A DNA stretch of 64,000 nt from Caldiserica bacterium UBA646 (GTDB lineage Bacteria > Caldisericota > Caldisericia > Caldisericales > Caldisericaceae): positions 16,977 to 80,976 of the forward strand of contig DBOM01000062.1 of the NCBI GenBank assembly GCA_002299965.1, read 5' to 3'. Numbering within the stretch: the first letter of the stretch is position 1; every line of letters starts with the position of its first letter. The position numbers were made by a program, and so were the translations under genes. Below are positions 25,307 through 35,750 of this stretch, one piece after another. Under the pieces are notes generated by a model. The model ran no database searches and was not told the DNA's origin. It saw only the letters and a program-made list of their open reading frames with translations.

Positions 25307-26757
25307 TGAATGGAAAACAAATAAAAAATTTATTCCCTTCCTTGCGCGTATATGGAAACACAGAGGTTCCCATCAAGAATATTCAAATTGATTCAAGAAA
25401 AATAAAAAAAGGAGATCTATTCGTTGCAATAAAAGGCATTACCTTTGATTCCCATAAAAAGATCAAAGAAGCAATCACAAAAGGAGCTATTGGAATAGTA
25501 ACTGAAAAAAGTATAAAATATTCACCTGATATGCTAATTATTGAAACAGATAATTCTCGAAAAGCCTATGCCTTATTGTCTAGCGCTTTTTTCGGATTTC
25601 CGTCCCGGAAGCTAAAATTAATAGGAATTACAGGGACAAGCGGCAAAACAACAACGGCGTATCTACTTTATAGGCTTTTCAATAATGTTGGCATAAAATC
25701 CGGATTTATTGGCACAATAGGAGAGGGAATGGGCGATAAATTTGTCAGAAAAGAGTCCTTTCCGCCTACTACACCAGATGCATTTCCGCTGAATAGATTT
25801 CTATACAAGGCAGTAAAGGAAAATGTTAAATACGTCTTTATGGAAGTTTCTTCATTTTCTATTCTGCACCATCGCATCGAAGGATTAACTTTTTATAATA
25901 AAATCCTCACTTTTTTAGGAGAAGACCATCTAGATATTCATAAGACACTAGAAAATTATATTCAAACAAAAGTATCCTTTTTTGACAACTATAAAGGAAA
26001 AATATTTTTAAACGCAGATACTCCTTTTTATGAAAAATTAAAAAAAATATCAATTAACCCCGTGCTCTTCGGAATAATAAACAAAGCAAACTACAAAGCT
26101 TTTGTAGAGAAAGTTGGAATAGAAGAAACCAAATTTATCCTGCAGTACAGTGATAAGAAAAAAACATCTTTTTCTCTCAATATGGGAGGCGAATTTAATC
26201 TTTATAATTTTCTTGCTGTTTCGGCCTTTGCAATCGAAGAAGATATCAGCCTATCCGCACTTCAAAAATTTGCAAAAAACATCCCTACAATACCTGGGAG
26301 AATGAATATTATAAAAACGAAAAAAGGCATAATCATTGTTGATTTCGCACACAATCCTGCTGAAATAAAAAGAGTGCTATCATTTCTAAACAGCATCAAG
26401 AAGGGACACATTATTACGGTAATTGGCGCAGTTGGAGGATCAACTGAAAAGAAGAGCAGAGAAATAGGAAAAATAGCCTCGACCTTGAGCGATTTTGTTA
26501 TTATAACCACAGATGACCCAAGAAGTAATGACCCGAAAAAAATTGCAAAAAATATACAAAAGGGGGCAAGCGACAACACAAAAATTATTTTAGACAGGAA
26601 AACAGCTATAAAAACAGCTATAAAAACGATGCAAAATAATGACATAATAGCTCTACTTGGCAGAGGACACGAAAATGAAATGCATTACAAAAACAAGACC
26701 GTCTATTTAAATGATTCAGAATATGCAAAAGAGGTTTTGAATGATAATCAAAACTGA
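25303..26757 (+). CDS. murE: UDP-N-acetylmuramoyl-tripeptide synthetase
   Basis: The 484-residue Mur ligase has the ATP loop GTSGKTTT at 111-118. It adds the third amino acid of the peptide stem. The specificity box near residue 405 reads DDPRSNDP, whereas DNPR marks diaminopimelate enzymes; a DDPR-type box is known also in a lysine-adding enzyme of Thermotoga. The residue added here cannot be told. It overlaps the PBP gene by 4 bases. Confidence 0.95.
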   Translation: MMNGKQIKNLFPSLRVYGNTEVPIKNIQIDSRKIKKGDLFVAIKGITFDSHKKIKEAITKGAIGIVTEKSIKYSPDMLIIETDNSRKAYALLSSAFFGFPSRKLKLIGITGTSGKTTTAYLLYRLFNNVGIKSGFIGTIGEGMGDKFVRKESFPPTTPDAFPLNRFLYKAVKENVKYVFMEVSSFSILHHRIEGLTFYNKILTFLGEDHLDIHKTLENYIQTKVSFFDNYKGKIFLNADTPFYEKLKKISINPVLFGIINKANYKAFVEKVGIEETKFILQYSDKKKTSFSLNMGGEFNLYNFLAVSAFAIEEDISLSALQKFAKNIPTIPGRMNIIKTKKGIIIVDFAHNPAEIKRVLSFLNSIKKGHIITVIGAVGGSTEKKSREIGKIASTLSDFVIITTDDPRSNDPKKIAKNIQKGASDNTKIILDRKTAIKTAIKTMQNNDIIALLGRGHENEMHYKNKTVYLNDSEYAKEVLNDNQN

Positions 26758-28117
26758 CGAAATCATCAATAATATAGCAGGAAACTGGGAAGGCAAATGG
26801 GTAAATGATTTTGCCCACTTTTCAATCGACAGCAGAAACATAAAAAGTGGAAGTTTTTTTGTTGCGCTGAAAGGTCAAAAAGTAGACGGCCATGATTTTA
26901 TTCCTGACGCGATACAGCAGGGAGCAAAAGGTATTGCGACAGAAAAACCATATAATGACAATTTATTCAAAGATATTTTTGTATACAAAGTAGAGTCAAC
27001 AAAAAACTTCCTTTTATCCGCCGGGGAATTAGCAAGGAAAAAACTCGGAAACAAAATTATAGGCATAACAGGGAGTGCCGGCAAAACCACAACAAAAGAA
27101 ATGATAAGCCTTGTTCTTGCAAAAAAATTTAACATCGCGGCAACAAAAGGAAACGCAAACACAGAGATATCAATCCCTCTATTTCTTTTAAACGATACGA
27201 ACGGAAATGAAGATTATCTTGTGGCAGAAATGGGAATCCAAAAAAGAGGGGATATGGACACGCTAAACAAAATCTTGCAGCCAAACATCGCCCTTTTGCT
27301 AAACATCGGAGATTCCCATTTAGAATTTTTAGAAAACAGAAAAGGCGTTGCGCAAGAAAAATTCAAACTAATACAGTTTGTTAAAGAAAACAATGGGAAA
27401 ATAATACTCAACGGCGACGACCCTCTAATACAAAAATTAAGCAGCAAAATAAATGCACTATATTTCAGCACAAAGGAAAACGGAGAAGTAAGAGGCAACA
27501 TAATAGAATCAACAGAACAACATATGAAAATAAAATTTTACTACAAAAACAAATGCTATGTCGATGAATTTCCGTTTTCTGGGATACACTTTTTATATGA
27601 TATGCTGGCATCTTTGTCGCTTGGTATAATAGCAGGGATTCCTATAGATGAATCAATAGTAGTTTTAAAAACGTTCTCGCCAGCAAGAGGAAGGGGAACA
27701 AGTATCCCTCTTGTAAGAGGCATTACAATTATCGATGAAACATACAATTCAAATCCCATTTCGCTTGTAGCAAATCTTTCGCGGTTTACAAAACATAAGG
27801 CCCCTCTAATTATTATCGTTGGGGACATGCTCGAACTCGGGAAAAATGCAAAATTACTCCACAAAAAAACAGGAGAAAGTATATCGGAAGTAAAACCAAA
27901 ATTATTAATAAGCATCGGTAAGTACGCCGAAGATGTTTTGTCAGGCGCCAAATTAAGCGGTGCCGAACGGGGAATTGCATTCACACGCATGGAAGAAGCC
28001 AAGGCATTTATAAAAGAATTGAAAATTTGCCAAAATTCTGTTATATTCATCAAAGGTTCAAGGGGTATGAAAATGGAAGAAATTATAGAAATACTCAAAG
28101 GAAGGTTTGGAAAATAA
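26741..28117 (+). CDS. murF: UDP-N-acetylmuramoyl-tripeptide--D-alanyl-D-alanine ligase
   Basis: The 458-residue Mur ligase has GSAGKTTTKEM as the nucleotide loop near residues 110-120 and NPISLVANLS-type residues late in the chain. It joins D-Ala-D-Ala to the tripeptide. Start ATG 26741 follows AAGAGG. It overlaps murE by 17 bases. Confidence 0.95.
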   Translation: MIIKTDEIINNIAGNWEGKWVNDFAHFSIDSRNIKSGSFFVALKGQKVDGHDFIPDAIQQGAKGIATEKPYNDNLFKDIFVYKVESTKNFLLSAGELARKKLGNKIIGITGSAGKTTTKEMISLVLAKKFNIAATKGNANTEISIPLFLLNDTNGNEDYLVAEMGIQKRGDMDTLNKILQPNIALLLNIGDSHLEFLENRKGVAQEKFKLIQFVKENNGKIILNGDDPLIQKLSSKINALYFSTKENGEVRGNIIESTEQHMKIKFYYKNKCYVDEFPFSGIHFLYDMLASLSLGIIAGIPIDESIVVLKTFSPARGRGTSIPLVRGITIIDETYNSNPISLVANLSRFTKHKAPLIIIVGDMLELGKNAKLLHKKTGESISEVKPKLLISIGKYAEDVLSGAKLSGAERGIAFTRMEEAKAFIKELKICQNSVIFIKGSRGMKMEEIIEILKGRFGK

Positions 28118-28120
28118 AAA

Positions 28121-29050
28121 ATGGATAAAATGTTGCTATTATATATATTAATATCGTTCTTAGTGGCAATGCCTCTTTTTTTGATTGCAATACCGTGGCT
28201 TAAAAAAATAAAACTCGTTCAATCTCCCCGAGAAGAAGGACCAAAAGAACATAAAACAAAAAAGGGAACACCAACCGCCAGTGGGATTATCTTCCTGATT
28301 ATTCCAGCACTGTTCCTCCCTTTCTACCATAATAAAACATTTTTATTTCTATACTTAGCTTTGCTTCTTAATGGGTTAATCGGGTTTATTGATGATTTTG
28401 CAAGTGCTAAAAAAAAGAAATCTGAAGGACTTAGCCCAAGAAAAAAATTTATTCTTCAAATCTTCGTATCCACACTGTTATTTATTATTGGAAAAGATTT
28501 AATCAGCACGACAGTGAGTATAAGAACATGGTCACTTCAAATGGAAAATATATCATATTTTATTTTATACCTGCTCATTATGGTTGGCTCGTCCAATGCG
28601 TTCAATCTCACAGATGGAATCGATGGTTTACTTGGAAGTTTGTCAATCCCGCTATTCTTTACGTTTATAATAATAGGAAATATAGCTACCAAAACAATTT
28701 CATCGATTATTATCGGGGCTCTTTTTGCTTACCTCTGGTTCAACAGGCCAAAAGCAGCTGTTTTTATGGGAGATACGGGGTCTTTAGCATTAGGAGGGCT
28801 CTTTGGGGCTATGGGTATCATAAATAATTCAGAACTGTTGCTTCCAATTATGGCTATAATCCCCGTCATAGAAACACTTTCGGTAATCATCCAGGTTTCT
28901 TACTTCAAACTAACTCACGGAAAAAGAGTTTTCAAAATGGCACCAATTCATCATCATTTTGAAAAATCTGGCTGGAGCGAATTAAAAATAGATTACAGAT
29001 TCTTGCTAGTCACGCTTGTCGCGTGTATTTTCGCGGTAACAATTTTATGA
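28121..29050 (+). CDS. mraY: Phospho-N-acetylmuramoyl-pentapeptide transferase
   Basis: The 309-residue polytopic enzyme has GFIDDF near residue 88, NAFNLTDGIDGL near 160, FMGDTGS near 212 and PIHHHFEKSGWSE near 275. These are the metal and substrate loops of MraY. It makes lipid I from UDP-MurNAc-pentapeptide at the inner face of the membrane. Slightly shorter than the usual 320-360. Confidence 0.96.
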   Translation: MDKMLLLYILISFLVAMPLFLIAIPWLKKIKLVQSPREEGPKEHKTKKGTPTASGIIFLIIPALFLPFYHNKTFLFLYLALLLNGLIGFIDDFASAKKKKSEGLSPRKKFILQIFVSTLLFIIGKDLISTTVSIRTWSLQMENISYFILYLLIMVGSSNAFNLTDGIDGLLGSLSIPLFFTFIIIGNIATKTISSIIIGALFAYLWFNRPKAAVFMGDTGSLALGGLFGAMGIINNSELLLPIMAIIPVIETLSVIIQVSYFKLTHGKRVFKMAPIHHHFEKSGWSELKIDYRFLLVTLVACIFAVTIL

Positions 29051-29057
29051 GGACATA

Positions 29058-30401
29058 ATGAAAAAAATACTAATTGTAGGAGCAAGAAAAAGTGGTATTT
29101 ATGCAGCTCTGCTTGCAAAAAAACAAGGCTTTGAACCATTTGTTACAGAAAATAGTGATGGAAATGAATTTGAAGAATCTAAAATAATACTTCGCAAAAA
29201 TAATATAGAGTTTGAATTTGGAACACATTCATTTGATAAAATTAAAAATTTCGAAATGGCAGTAATTTCACCAGGTGTTCCTTTGCAATCAAAAATAGTG
29301 AAAGAAATAGAACAATATCGTGTCCCATATATTGGAGAAATGGAGTTTGCATACAAAACGACACCAACTACTCAAATAATAAGCATAACAGGAACCAATG
29401 GAAAAAGCACTACAACAGCACTCACTGGCAACGTATTTAACTATGCACCTTTCAGCAGCGTAACAGGAGGAAATTTAGGTACTCCATATTCAGAACTTTT
29501 ATTAAACAACCCAAACCCTGATATTGCTATACTCGAAACAAGCTGCTTTCAACTAGAAACAATAGAGGATTTTCATCCAAAAGTATCAGTATTTCTCAAT
29601 TTTTCTGAAGATCACCTGAATAGGTACAAAGATATGGAAGAGTATCTAACATACAAAAAAAGAATTTTCAAAAATCAGACATCCGCAGATTTTGCTGTAC
29701 TAAATGCCGATGCCTTTATATCAAAAAGATTAGAAAAAGATATAAACAGCAAGATATTCTACTTCAGCAGGATAAATCCTGTACAAAAAGGCATATTCCT
29801 ACAAAACAACAAAATCATCTTTAAAAATGAAGAGAAAGAAGAAGAAATCGTAGGCATTGAATCCATTCGTCTCCTCGGAAAACATAACATCAGCAATGTT
29901 CTGGCATCTATTCTTTCTGCAAAACTTCTTAAAATAGATAATGCAACAATTAAAAAAGGCATAGAAACATTCGAAGGATTGCCGCATCGACTTGAAAAAG
30001 TCAGAGAATTAGAGGATATATTATATATAAACGATTCAAAAGCCACAACACCAGATTCCACGATACAGGCTTTGAATGCATTTCATAGTAAAATTATTCT
30101 TATCGCTGGGGGAAGCAGTAAAAATAACGATTTCACGGAGCTTGCAAGATTATTTCCAGACAAATTAAGAAAACTTGTCGTAATAGGTGAAACTGCTGCT
30201 GAAATAGCAAATAGTGCTATCGACCAGGGTTTTAATAATGTCGTGTTTGCATCAACATTAGAAAAAGCAGTAGAACTAGCAAAAAAAGTTGCCCATCAAG
30301 GAGACATTGTCCTACTTTCCCCGGCTTGTGCAAGTTTTGATATGTTTAAGGATTTTGAAGACAGAGGAGATAAATTTAAAAAAATTGTAAATAGCCTATG
30401 A
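29058..30401 (+). CDS. murD: UDP-N-acetylmuramoylalanine--D-glutamate ligase
   Basis: The 447 residues match MurD in length. GTNGKSTTT is the ATP loop near residue 114, and INDSKATTPDSTIQAL near 323 is the late conserved box. GGACAT precedes the ATG at 29058. Its stop overlaps ftsW by 4 bases. Confidence 0.95.
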   Translation: MKKILIVGARKSGIYAALLAKKQGFEPFVTENSDGNEFEESKIILRKNNIEFEFGTHSFDKIKNFEMAVISPGVPLQSKIVKEIEQYRVPYIGEMEFAYKTTPTTQIISITGTNGKSTTTALTGNVFNYAPFSSVTGGNLGTPYSELLLNNPNPDIAILETSCFQLETIEDFHPKVSVFLNFSEDHLNRYKDMEEYLTYKKRIFKNQTSADFAVLNADAFISKRLEKDINSKIFYFSRINPVQKGIFLQNNKIIFKNEEKEEEIVGIESIRLLGKHNISNVLASILSAKLLKIDNATIKKGIETFEGLPHRLEKVRELEDILYINDSKATTPDSTIQALNAFHSKIILIAGGSSKNNDFTELARLFPDKLRKLVVIGETAAEIANSAIDQGFNNVVFASTLEKAVELAKKVAHQGDIVLLSPACASFDMFKDFEDRGDKFKKIVNSL

Positions 30402-31471
30402 ATAAAGAACAAAAAACATCTAATATACGTGCATTGTTATTTTTTACATACGCTCTTGTCGGGATAGGATTGCTTATGAATTTTAGCATAAGCCCGTCTA
30501 CATCAACCAGTCTATCCCTGACAATCTTCTACAAACAGCTCTTATATGTAGGTATCGGGACAACTTCTCTCATTTTGTTTTCATATTTTAATCATACAAA
30601 GCTTAAAGACATTTCCACTGTTTTATTTTTTCTTGTTTTGATATCTCTTTTCTTCACAACTGGAGAAACATCCAGAAGGTGGCTGTATGTAGGACTACCG
30701 TTTACAATTCAGCCCTCACAATATGCCTCTCTTGTTCTCTCAATACTTATTTCAAAAGTAGTTTCCACAAGATTAAAAGAAGATTATAACAAAAAAATAT
30801 ACATAATTCTTCTTGGAGTAGTAATTTTAATATCGGGACTCGTAATTATAGAACCAGATATGGGAAGTGGGATAATAATAATGCTGACATGCGGAGCATT
30901 ATTATTGGTTAGTGGGATGAAGTTAATAGATTTCTGCATCATCTCTGTCCCTACAATAATATTGGGAGCCATAGCTATAATGAATAACCAAAGTTGGAAA
31001 GAAAGAATAGTTTTCTTCCTTAATCCCTATAGTGCCCCTGCAGGTGAAGGCTATCAGGCGCTCCAATCATTCAGAGCAATTGCAAGGGGCGGAATATTCG
31101 GCACAGGTTTTATGAGAAGCATGTTCAAATACGGGAAACTCCCAGAAAAAACAGCAGATTTTATATTCGCTATCACAGCGGAAGAATTTGGCATAATGGG
31201 ATGTACTGTAATAATAGCCCTCTTTATTGCGCTGATATATACAGGATTCAAAATTGCAAAAAATACGGGAAGCACCTTTTCCAGATTATTAGCAGTAGGC
31301 ATTACTCTAAGCATTGCACTTTCTGCCCTGGTAAATATATCAACAAATATAGGATTGCTTCCCGTTACTGGCATTACATTGCCATTCATAAGCTTCGGCG
31401 GCAACAGCATGTTAGCAAATCTTACCGGCATTGGTATTCTTATAAATATAGCAAAAAAGTGTGATGAGTAA
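30398..31471 (+). CDS. ftsW: FtsW-type peptidoglycan polymerase
   Basis: The 357-residue SEDS protein has about ten helices and the closing block LPVTGITLPFISFGGNSM. FtsW polymerises lipid II together with the class B PBP encoded upstream. RodA shares the fold; location in the division cluster favours FtsW. Confidence 0.93.
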   Translation: MNKEQKTSNIRALLFFTYALVGIGLLMNFSISPSTSTSLSLTIFYKQLLYVGIGTTSLILFSYFNHTKLKDISTVLFFLVLISLFFTTGETSRRWLYVGLPFTIQPSQYASLVLSILISKVVSTRLKEDYNKKIYIILLGVVILISGLVIIEPDMGSGIIIMLTCGALLLVSGMKLIDFCIISVPTIILGAIAIMNNQSWKERIVFFLNPYSAPAGEGYQALQSFRAIARGGIFGTGFMRSMFKYGKLPEKTADFIFAITAEEFGIMGCTVIIALFIALIYTGFKIAKNTGSTFSRLLAVGITLSIALSALVNISTNIGLLPVTGITLPFISFGGNSMLANLTGIGILINIAKKCDE

Positions 31472-32555
31472 GATGAAAATACTTATTGCGGGTGGAGGGA
31501 CAGGAGGCCATATTTATCCAGTTGTTTCAATCGCAAAAACATTTATAAAAAACGGAGATAAAGTTGTTCTCGTTGGAAGAAAAAATAGTGAAGAAGAAAA
31601 TATATATAAATCACATAAACTTTATACAAGAACAATGGAATCTGCTGCGCTCGAATTTAGCCCGAAAAAGTTTATAAAATTTGTACACAAAGCAAGTGTA
31701 GGAATAAAAGAGGCATATCGCACATTAAAAGAAGAAAATATTGATGCAGTAATTGGAGCTGGCGGATATGTTTCAGCGCCTATAGTCTTTGCAGCAATAA
31801 CAAAAAATATACCCATATTTCTTTATGAACAAAACATTGTGCCAGGCCGTGCTAATAGATTATTTGCAAAAAAAAGCAAGAAGATCTTTATGGGCTTCCC
31901 TGATATTTATGGTTTCTTTGACGGGGAAAAAACAGTTTTCACCGGTAATCCTATAAGAAAGGAAATTGCTGACATAAAAAGAAAAGACGCATTAAATTTC
32001 TTTAAGTTTGACGACAAACCTACACTCCTCGTTCTCGGAGGAAGCGGAGGAGCAAAAAAAATAAACGATACATTTTCAAATATCATCAAAAAACTTTTAC
32101 TTAAGAGTAGTAATATTCAAATCATATTTATAACAGGAGAACGAGATTACCAAGCCATAATTAAAAAAAATAAAGCTCTCTCGCCAAGAGTAAAAATAAT
32201 ACCATACTTAGAAGAGGCAGAATACGCTATTGGAGCAGCCGATTTCGCAATATCAAGAGCTGGCGCAATGACTCTTACGGAACTAACGAGAAAGGGAGTT
32301 CCAGGAATTATCATACCATACCCACACGCCAGAGACAATCATCAAGAAAAAAATGCACTTTTTCTCAAAAACAAAGGATGTATAGATGTTATAAAAGAAT
32401 CAACGCTATCAGAGAATATGCTGCTAAATAAAATTATTTACTATCTCACCCATCCAGATATAATAAAAACAATGAAAAATAATACAGAAGGAATATTCCC
32501 AGAAAATAGTGAAGAAATTATGTACGATAAAGTTAGGGGCGAAATAAATGAGTAA
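31461..32555 (+). CDS. murG: UDP-GlcNAc:undecaprenyl-PP-MurNAc-pentapeptide GlcNAc transferase
   Basis: The 364-residue glycosyltransferase has the GGGTGGHIYP loop at the N-terminus (residues about 10-19) and a C-terminal GAADFAISRAGAMTLTE block for UDP-GlcNAc. It converts lipid I to lipid II. Start at ATG 31461 overlaps the ftsW end by 11 bases; a second ATG at 31470 is equally possible. Confidence 0.95.
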   Translation: MMSKMKILIAGGGTGGHIYPVVSIAKTFIKNGDKVVLVGRKNSEEENIYKSHKLYTRTMESAALEFSPKKFIKFVHKASVGIKEAYRTLKEENIDAVIGAGGYVSAPIVFAAITKNIPIFLYEQNIVPGRANRLFAKKSKKIFMGFPDIYGFFDGEKTVFTGNPIRKEIADIKRKDALNFFKFDDKPTLLVLGGSGGAKKINDTFSNIIKKLLLKSSNIQIIFITGERDYQAIIKKNKALSPRVKIIPYLEEAEYAIGAADFAISRAGAMTLTELTRKGVPGIIIPYPHARDNHQEKNALFLKNKGCIDVIKESTLSENMLLNKIIYYLTHPDIIKTMKNNTEGIFPENSEEIMYDKVRGEINE

Positions 32556-33924
32556 AATATTCTTTATAGGCATTGGCGGTACGGGAATGAATAAGCTTGC
32601 ACTTTTGCTCAAAGACTTCGGCAATGAAATTTTTGGCTCAGACATAAAAAGTAGCAAAGAAACAGAAAAATTACAAAACGAAGGAATCAATATCTACATA
32701 GGACACAATAAAAACCACATAAATAAAAGTATTGATCTTGTAATTTACTCTTCGGCCATACCTTCTTCAAATGAGGAATTAACTCAAGCAAAAAAATTAG
32801 GCATTACAATTAAAAAAAGAGGGGAAGCACTTGCCGAAATCACAAAAAAATTTAAAACCATAGTAGTATCAGGCACTCATGGTAAAACAACTACGACGGC
32901 ACTTATTGGGCATATTTTAAAAGAAAATGGCAAAAAAACCAATGTCTATATAGGCGGAGAAGAAGAATTTGATTCATTTGATAAAACTGCGGAATTATTT
33001 GTTATCGAATCGGATGAAAGTGACAGATCCTTTCTTTTTTTCGAACCCAAAATCCTTGTAATAACAAATATCGATAAGGATCATCTTGGAGCATACCAAA
33101 ATAGCTTCAAAAACTTAAAGCAATCGTTCAAAACACTTCAAGATAAGTCAGAAAAAAAAGTAATATGTAGAGACGACAAAAATGCCTTTTCTATTGCAGA
33201 CCTCTCAGACACGAACACATTCTTTTACAGTATAAAGAATAAAAAAGCAAATATTTTTGCAACAAACATCAAATATTCCGCATCAGGAACAAAATTTGAT
33301 CTATTTTGCTTAAGAAAATTTATAGGAAAAGGATTTATCCCCTCTTACGGAGATAAAAATGTACTCAACGCACTTGCTGCAATTTCTGTTGCACATCTTT
33401 CTGGAATAAAGATTAAAGACACATTAACCTCTTTAGAAAGCTTTCCCATGCCAAACAGAAGAATAAAAATAAGAGGAGAGATAAAAGGCATTACCGTAAT
33501 TGATGACCATGCCGACCATCCAACAGAAATTGAATCAACGCTCAATGCAATAAAAAAACATTTCCCAAGCAAAAGAATCATCGCAGTATTCCAACCTCAC
33601 AGATACAGTAGAGTAAATGCACTCAAGCAAAACATTGCCAAACCGTTTCGCTATGCCGATATTATCATATCCACAGATATTTATCCTGCTTTTGAAGCCC
33701 CCATAAAAGGCATTAATGGCAGTGTAATAAATAAATGGATTAAAGAAAAAAATAAAGAAAAAGAAGTATACTACAGGAAGCAATTGAAGGACGTAACACA
33801 GATATTGGGAAAAATCTTGAAAAGAAATGATTTAATAGTATTATTAGGACCAGGAGATATAGAAAATTTTTCTCCTTCTTTAATAAGATTTTTAAAAGGG
33901 GCAACATGTGAGAAGAAGCATTGA
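32548..33924 (+). CDS. murC: UDP-N-acetylmuramate--L-alanine ligase
   Basis: The 458-residue Mur ligase begins with the MurC Rossmann loop GIGGTGMNKLA and has the ATP loop GTHGKTTTT near 110. IDDHADHPTEI near 323 is the late MurC box. It overlaps murG by 8 bases. Confidence 0.95.
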   Translation: MSKIFFIGIGGTGMNKLALLLKDFGNEIFGSDIKSSKETEKLQNEGINIYIGHNKNHINKSIDLVIYSSAIPSSNEELTQAKKLGITIKKRGEALAEITKKFKTIVVSGTHGKTTTTALIGHILKENGKKTNVYIGGEEEFDSFDKTAELFVIESDESDRSFLFFEPKILVITNIDKDHLGAYQNSFKNLKQSFKTLQDKSEKKVICRDDKNAFSIADLSDTNTFFYSIKNKKANIFATNIKYSASGTKFDLFCLRKFIGKGFIPSYGDKNVLNALAAISVAHLSGIKIKDTLTSLESFPMPNRRIKIRGEIKGITVIDDHADHPTEIESTLNAIKKHFPSKRIIAVFQPHRYSRVNALKQNIAKPFRYADIIISTDIYPAFEAPIKGINGSVINKWIKEKNKEKEVYYRKQLKDVTQILGKILKRNDLIVLLGPGDIENFSPSLIRFLKGATCEKKH

Positions 33925-34819
33925 TAAACTTCGTGAAGTAGTGAAGGGTGAAGTGATTGAAAATGAACCAATGGCAAACCATACCTCTTTTCATATCGGA
34001 GGGCCAGCACAAATCTTTTGCAAACCAGAAAATTTCGAAGATATAAAAAATATTATTGAATGGGCAAAGGGGAACAAACTGCCCGTAATGGCTCTAGGAA
34101 ATGGAACAAATCTCCTTGTTTCAGATAATGGAATAGGTGGAGTGGTAATTCAAATTGGAAATAAAATGAAAAATGTCCAATTCGATAGAAATACAGTCCT
34201 TACACAAGGAGGGATATCCCTGCAAGAATTAATTAATAAATCGATGGAGAAAGGACTCGGAGGAATAGAATTCGCGGCCAAGATTCCAGGTGTAGTAGGT
34301 GGATCTGTTGTAATGAATGCTGGTAGTAATTCTCATTTTATAAGTAAATTCATAAAATACGTTACCGTAATTGGAATGGATGGAAAGATATACAAACTGT
34401 ACCATGATGACTTGAAATTTAACTATAGGTACAGCATCTTACAAAACGAACCACTAATTCTTCTGGATGCATTCTTAGTTTTAGAAAATCAAGATCCAGC
34501 AGAAATTAGAAAAAAAATAGAAATATTCAGTAAGATAAAGAAGGAGAATCAACCTATAGATTATCCATGTGCTGGTAGCATATTCAAAAATCCGCCTACA
34601 ACATATGCCGGAAAAGTATTGGAAGAAACGAATTGTAAAGGTCTAAGAGTGGGAGATGCAATGATATCGGATATGCATGCAAATTTTATAATCAATCTAG
34701 GAAAGGCAACAGCATCAGATGTAATACACCTCATAAGGAAAGCTCAACAACAAGTGCATAGAAAAAAAGACCTTGTTCTGGAGCTCGAAATAAAACTTGC
34801 AGGCGATTTTAGAAGCTAA
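33908..34819 (+). CDS. murB: UDP-N-acetylenolpyruvoylglucosamine reductase
   Basis: The 303-residue flavoenzyme has NHTSFHIGGPA at the N-terminus, GNGTNLLV for FAD and PCAGSIFKNP late, with a Ser proton donor in the last motif as in MurB. The start is GTG 33908 after AAGGGG; it overlaps the murC end by 17 bases. No ATG start fits. Confidence 0.94.
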   Translation: MRRSIDKLREVVKGEVIENEPMANHTSFHIGGPAQIFCKPENFEDIKNIIEWAKGNKLPVMALGNGTNLLVSDNGIGGVVIQIGNKMKNVQFDRNTVLTQGGISLQELINKSMEKGLGGIEFAAKIPGVVGGSVVMNAGSNSHFISKFIKYVTVIGMDGKIYKLYHDDLKFNYRYSILQNEPLILLDAFLVLENQDPAEIRKKIEIFSKIKKENQPIDYPCAGSIFKNPPTTYAGKVLEETNCKGLRVGDAMISDMHANFIINLGKATASDVIHLIRKAQQQVHRKKDLVLELEIKLAGDFRS

Positions 34820-34820
34820 A

Positions 34821-35750
34821 ATGAACAAGAAAATACTAGTTTTATATGGTGGCCTTTCAGAAGAAAGAGAAGTATCTATTGGAAGTGGAAAAGCAATTGC
34901 CAAAAGCCTTAAAAGAAATGGGTTTATCGTAAAAACATTTGATTTCAAAGGCAAATTAGAGAAGATTTTAGAAGATTTTACTCCTGACGTTGTTTTTATT
35001 GCGCTACACGGAAAATACGGAGAAGATGGGACTGTACAAGGAGCTCTTGAAATAGCAAATGTGCCATACACTGGCTCTGACGTACTTGCCAGTGCAATCT
35101 GCATGAATAAGCTTATAACAAAGCAACTTTTAACAGCTCAAAAAATAGAAACGGCCAACTACTATCCAATCAAGAAAAAAGAAAAAATCCTATTCAAAGA
35201 AATTGCACATTATCTAAGAAGCAATAAACTCGTTGTAAAACCGGTTGACCAAGGTTCTACAATAGGAATAAGCATAGTAAACGACGAAAAAACCTTTAAA
35301 AAAGGATTAGACAAAGCATTTTCATTTAGTGATACTGTCATTGTAGAGGAATTTCTTGAGGGAAAAGAAATTACCGTATCAATTATAGGAAACGGAAATA
35401 ATATTAAAGCGCTCCCAATTATCGAAATTGTGCCAGAAAATGAATTCTATGATTACGAATCAAAGTATATACCCGGAATGTCGCGTCACATCATTCCAGC
35501 ACGAATTCCTAAAAATGTATACGACAAAGCAAAAAGAAATGCTATATTAATTTACGAAGAATTTGGCCTTAGAGATTTCGCAAGAATAGACTTCATTGTC
35601 GCAAACAATATACCATTCGCCCTAGAAGCAAACACGATACCTGGATTTACTGAAACAAGTTTAGTTCCAGATGCTGCAAAAGCAGACGGAATAACCTTTG
35701 ACAATCTCACTGCTTACATTGTTAAAGAAGTATTGAAAAGGAGTAAATGA
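34821..35750 (+). CDS. ddl: D-alanine--D-alanine ligase
   Basis: I start at ATG 34821 directly after the murB stop (309 residues). A longer frame from 34797 uses a weak TTG inside murB. The ATP-grasp protein begins LVLYGGLSEEREVS and has HGKYGEDGTVQGALE near 64 and ARIDFIVANNIPFALEANTIPG-type metal and substrate residues near 260-280 (in two parts). It supplies D-Ala-D-Ala for MurF. Confidence 0.94.
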   Translation: MNKKILVLYGGLSEEREVSIGSGKAIAKSLKRNGFIVKTFDFKGKLEKILEDFTPDVVFIALHGKYGEDGTVQGALEIANVPYTGSDVLASAICMNKLITKQLLTAQKIETANYYPIKKKEKILFKEIAHYLRSNKLVVKPVDQGSTIGISIVNDEKTFKKGLDKAFSFSDTVIVEEFLEGKEITVSIIGNGNNIKALPIIEIVPENEFYDYESKYIPGMSRHIIPARIPKNVYDKAKRNAILIYEEFGLRDFARIDFIVANNIPFALEANTIPGFTETSLVPDAAKADGITFDNLTAYIVKEVLKRSK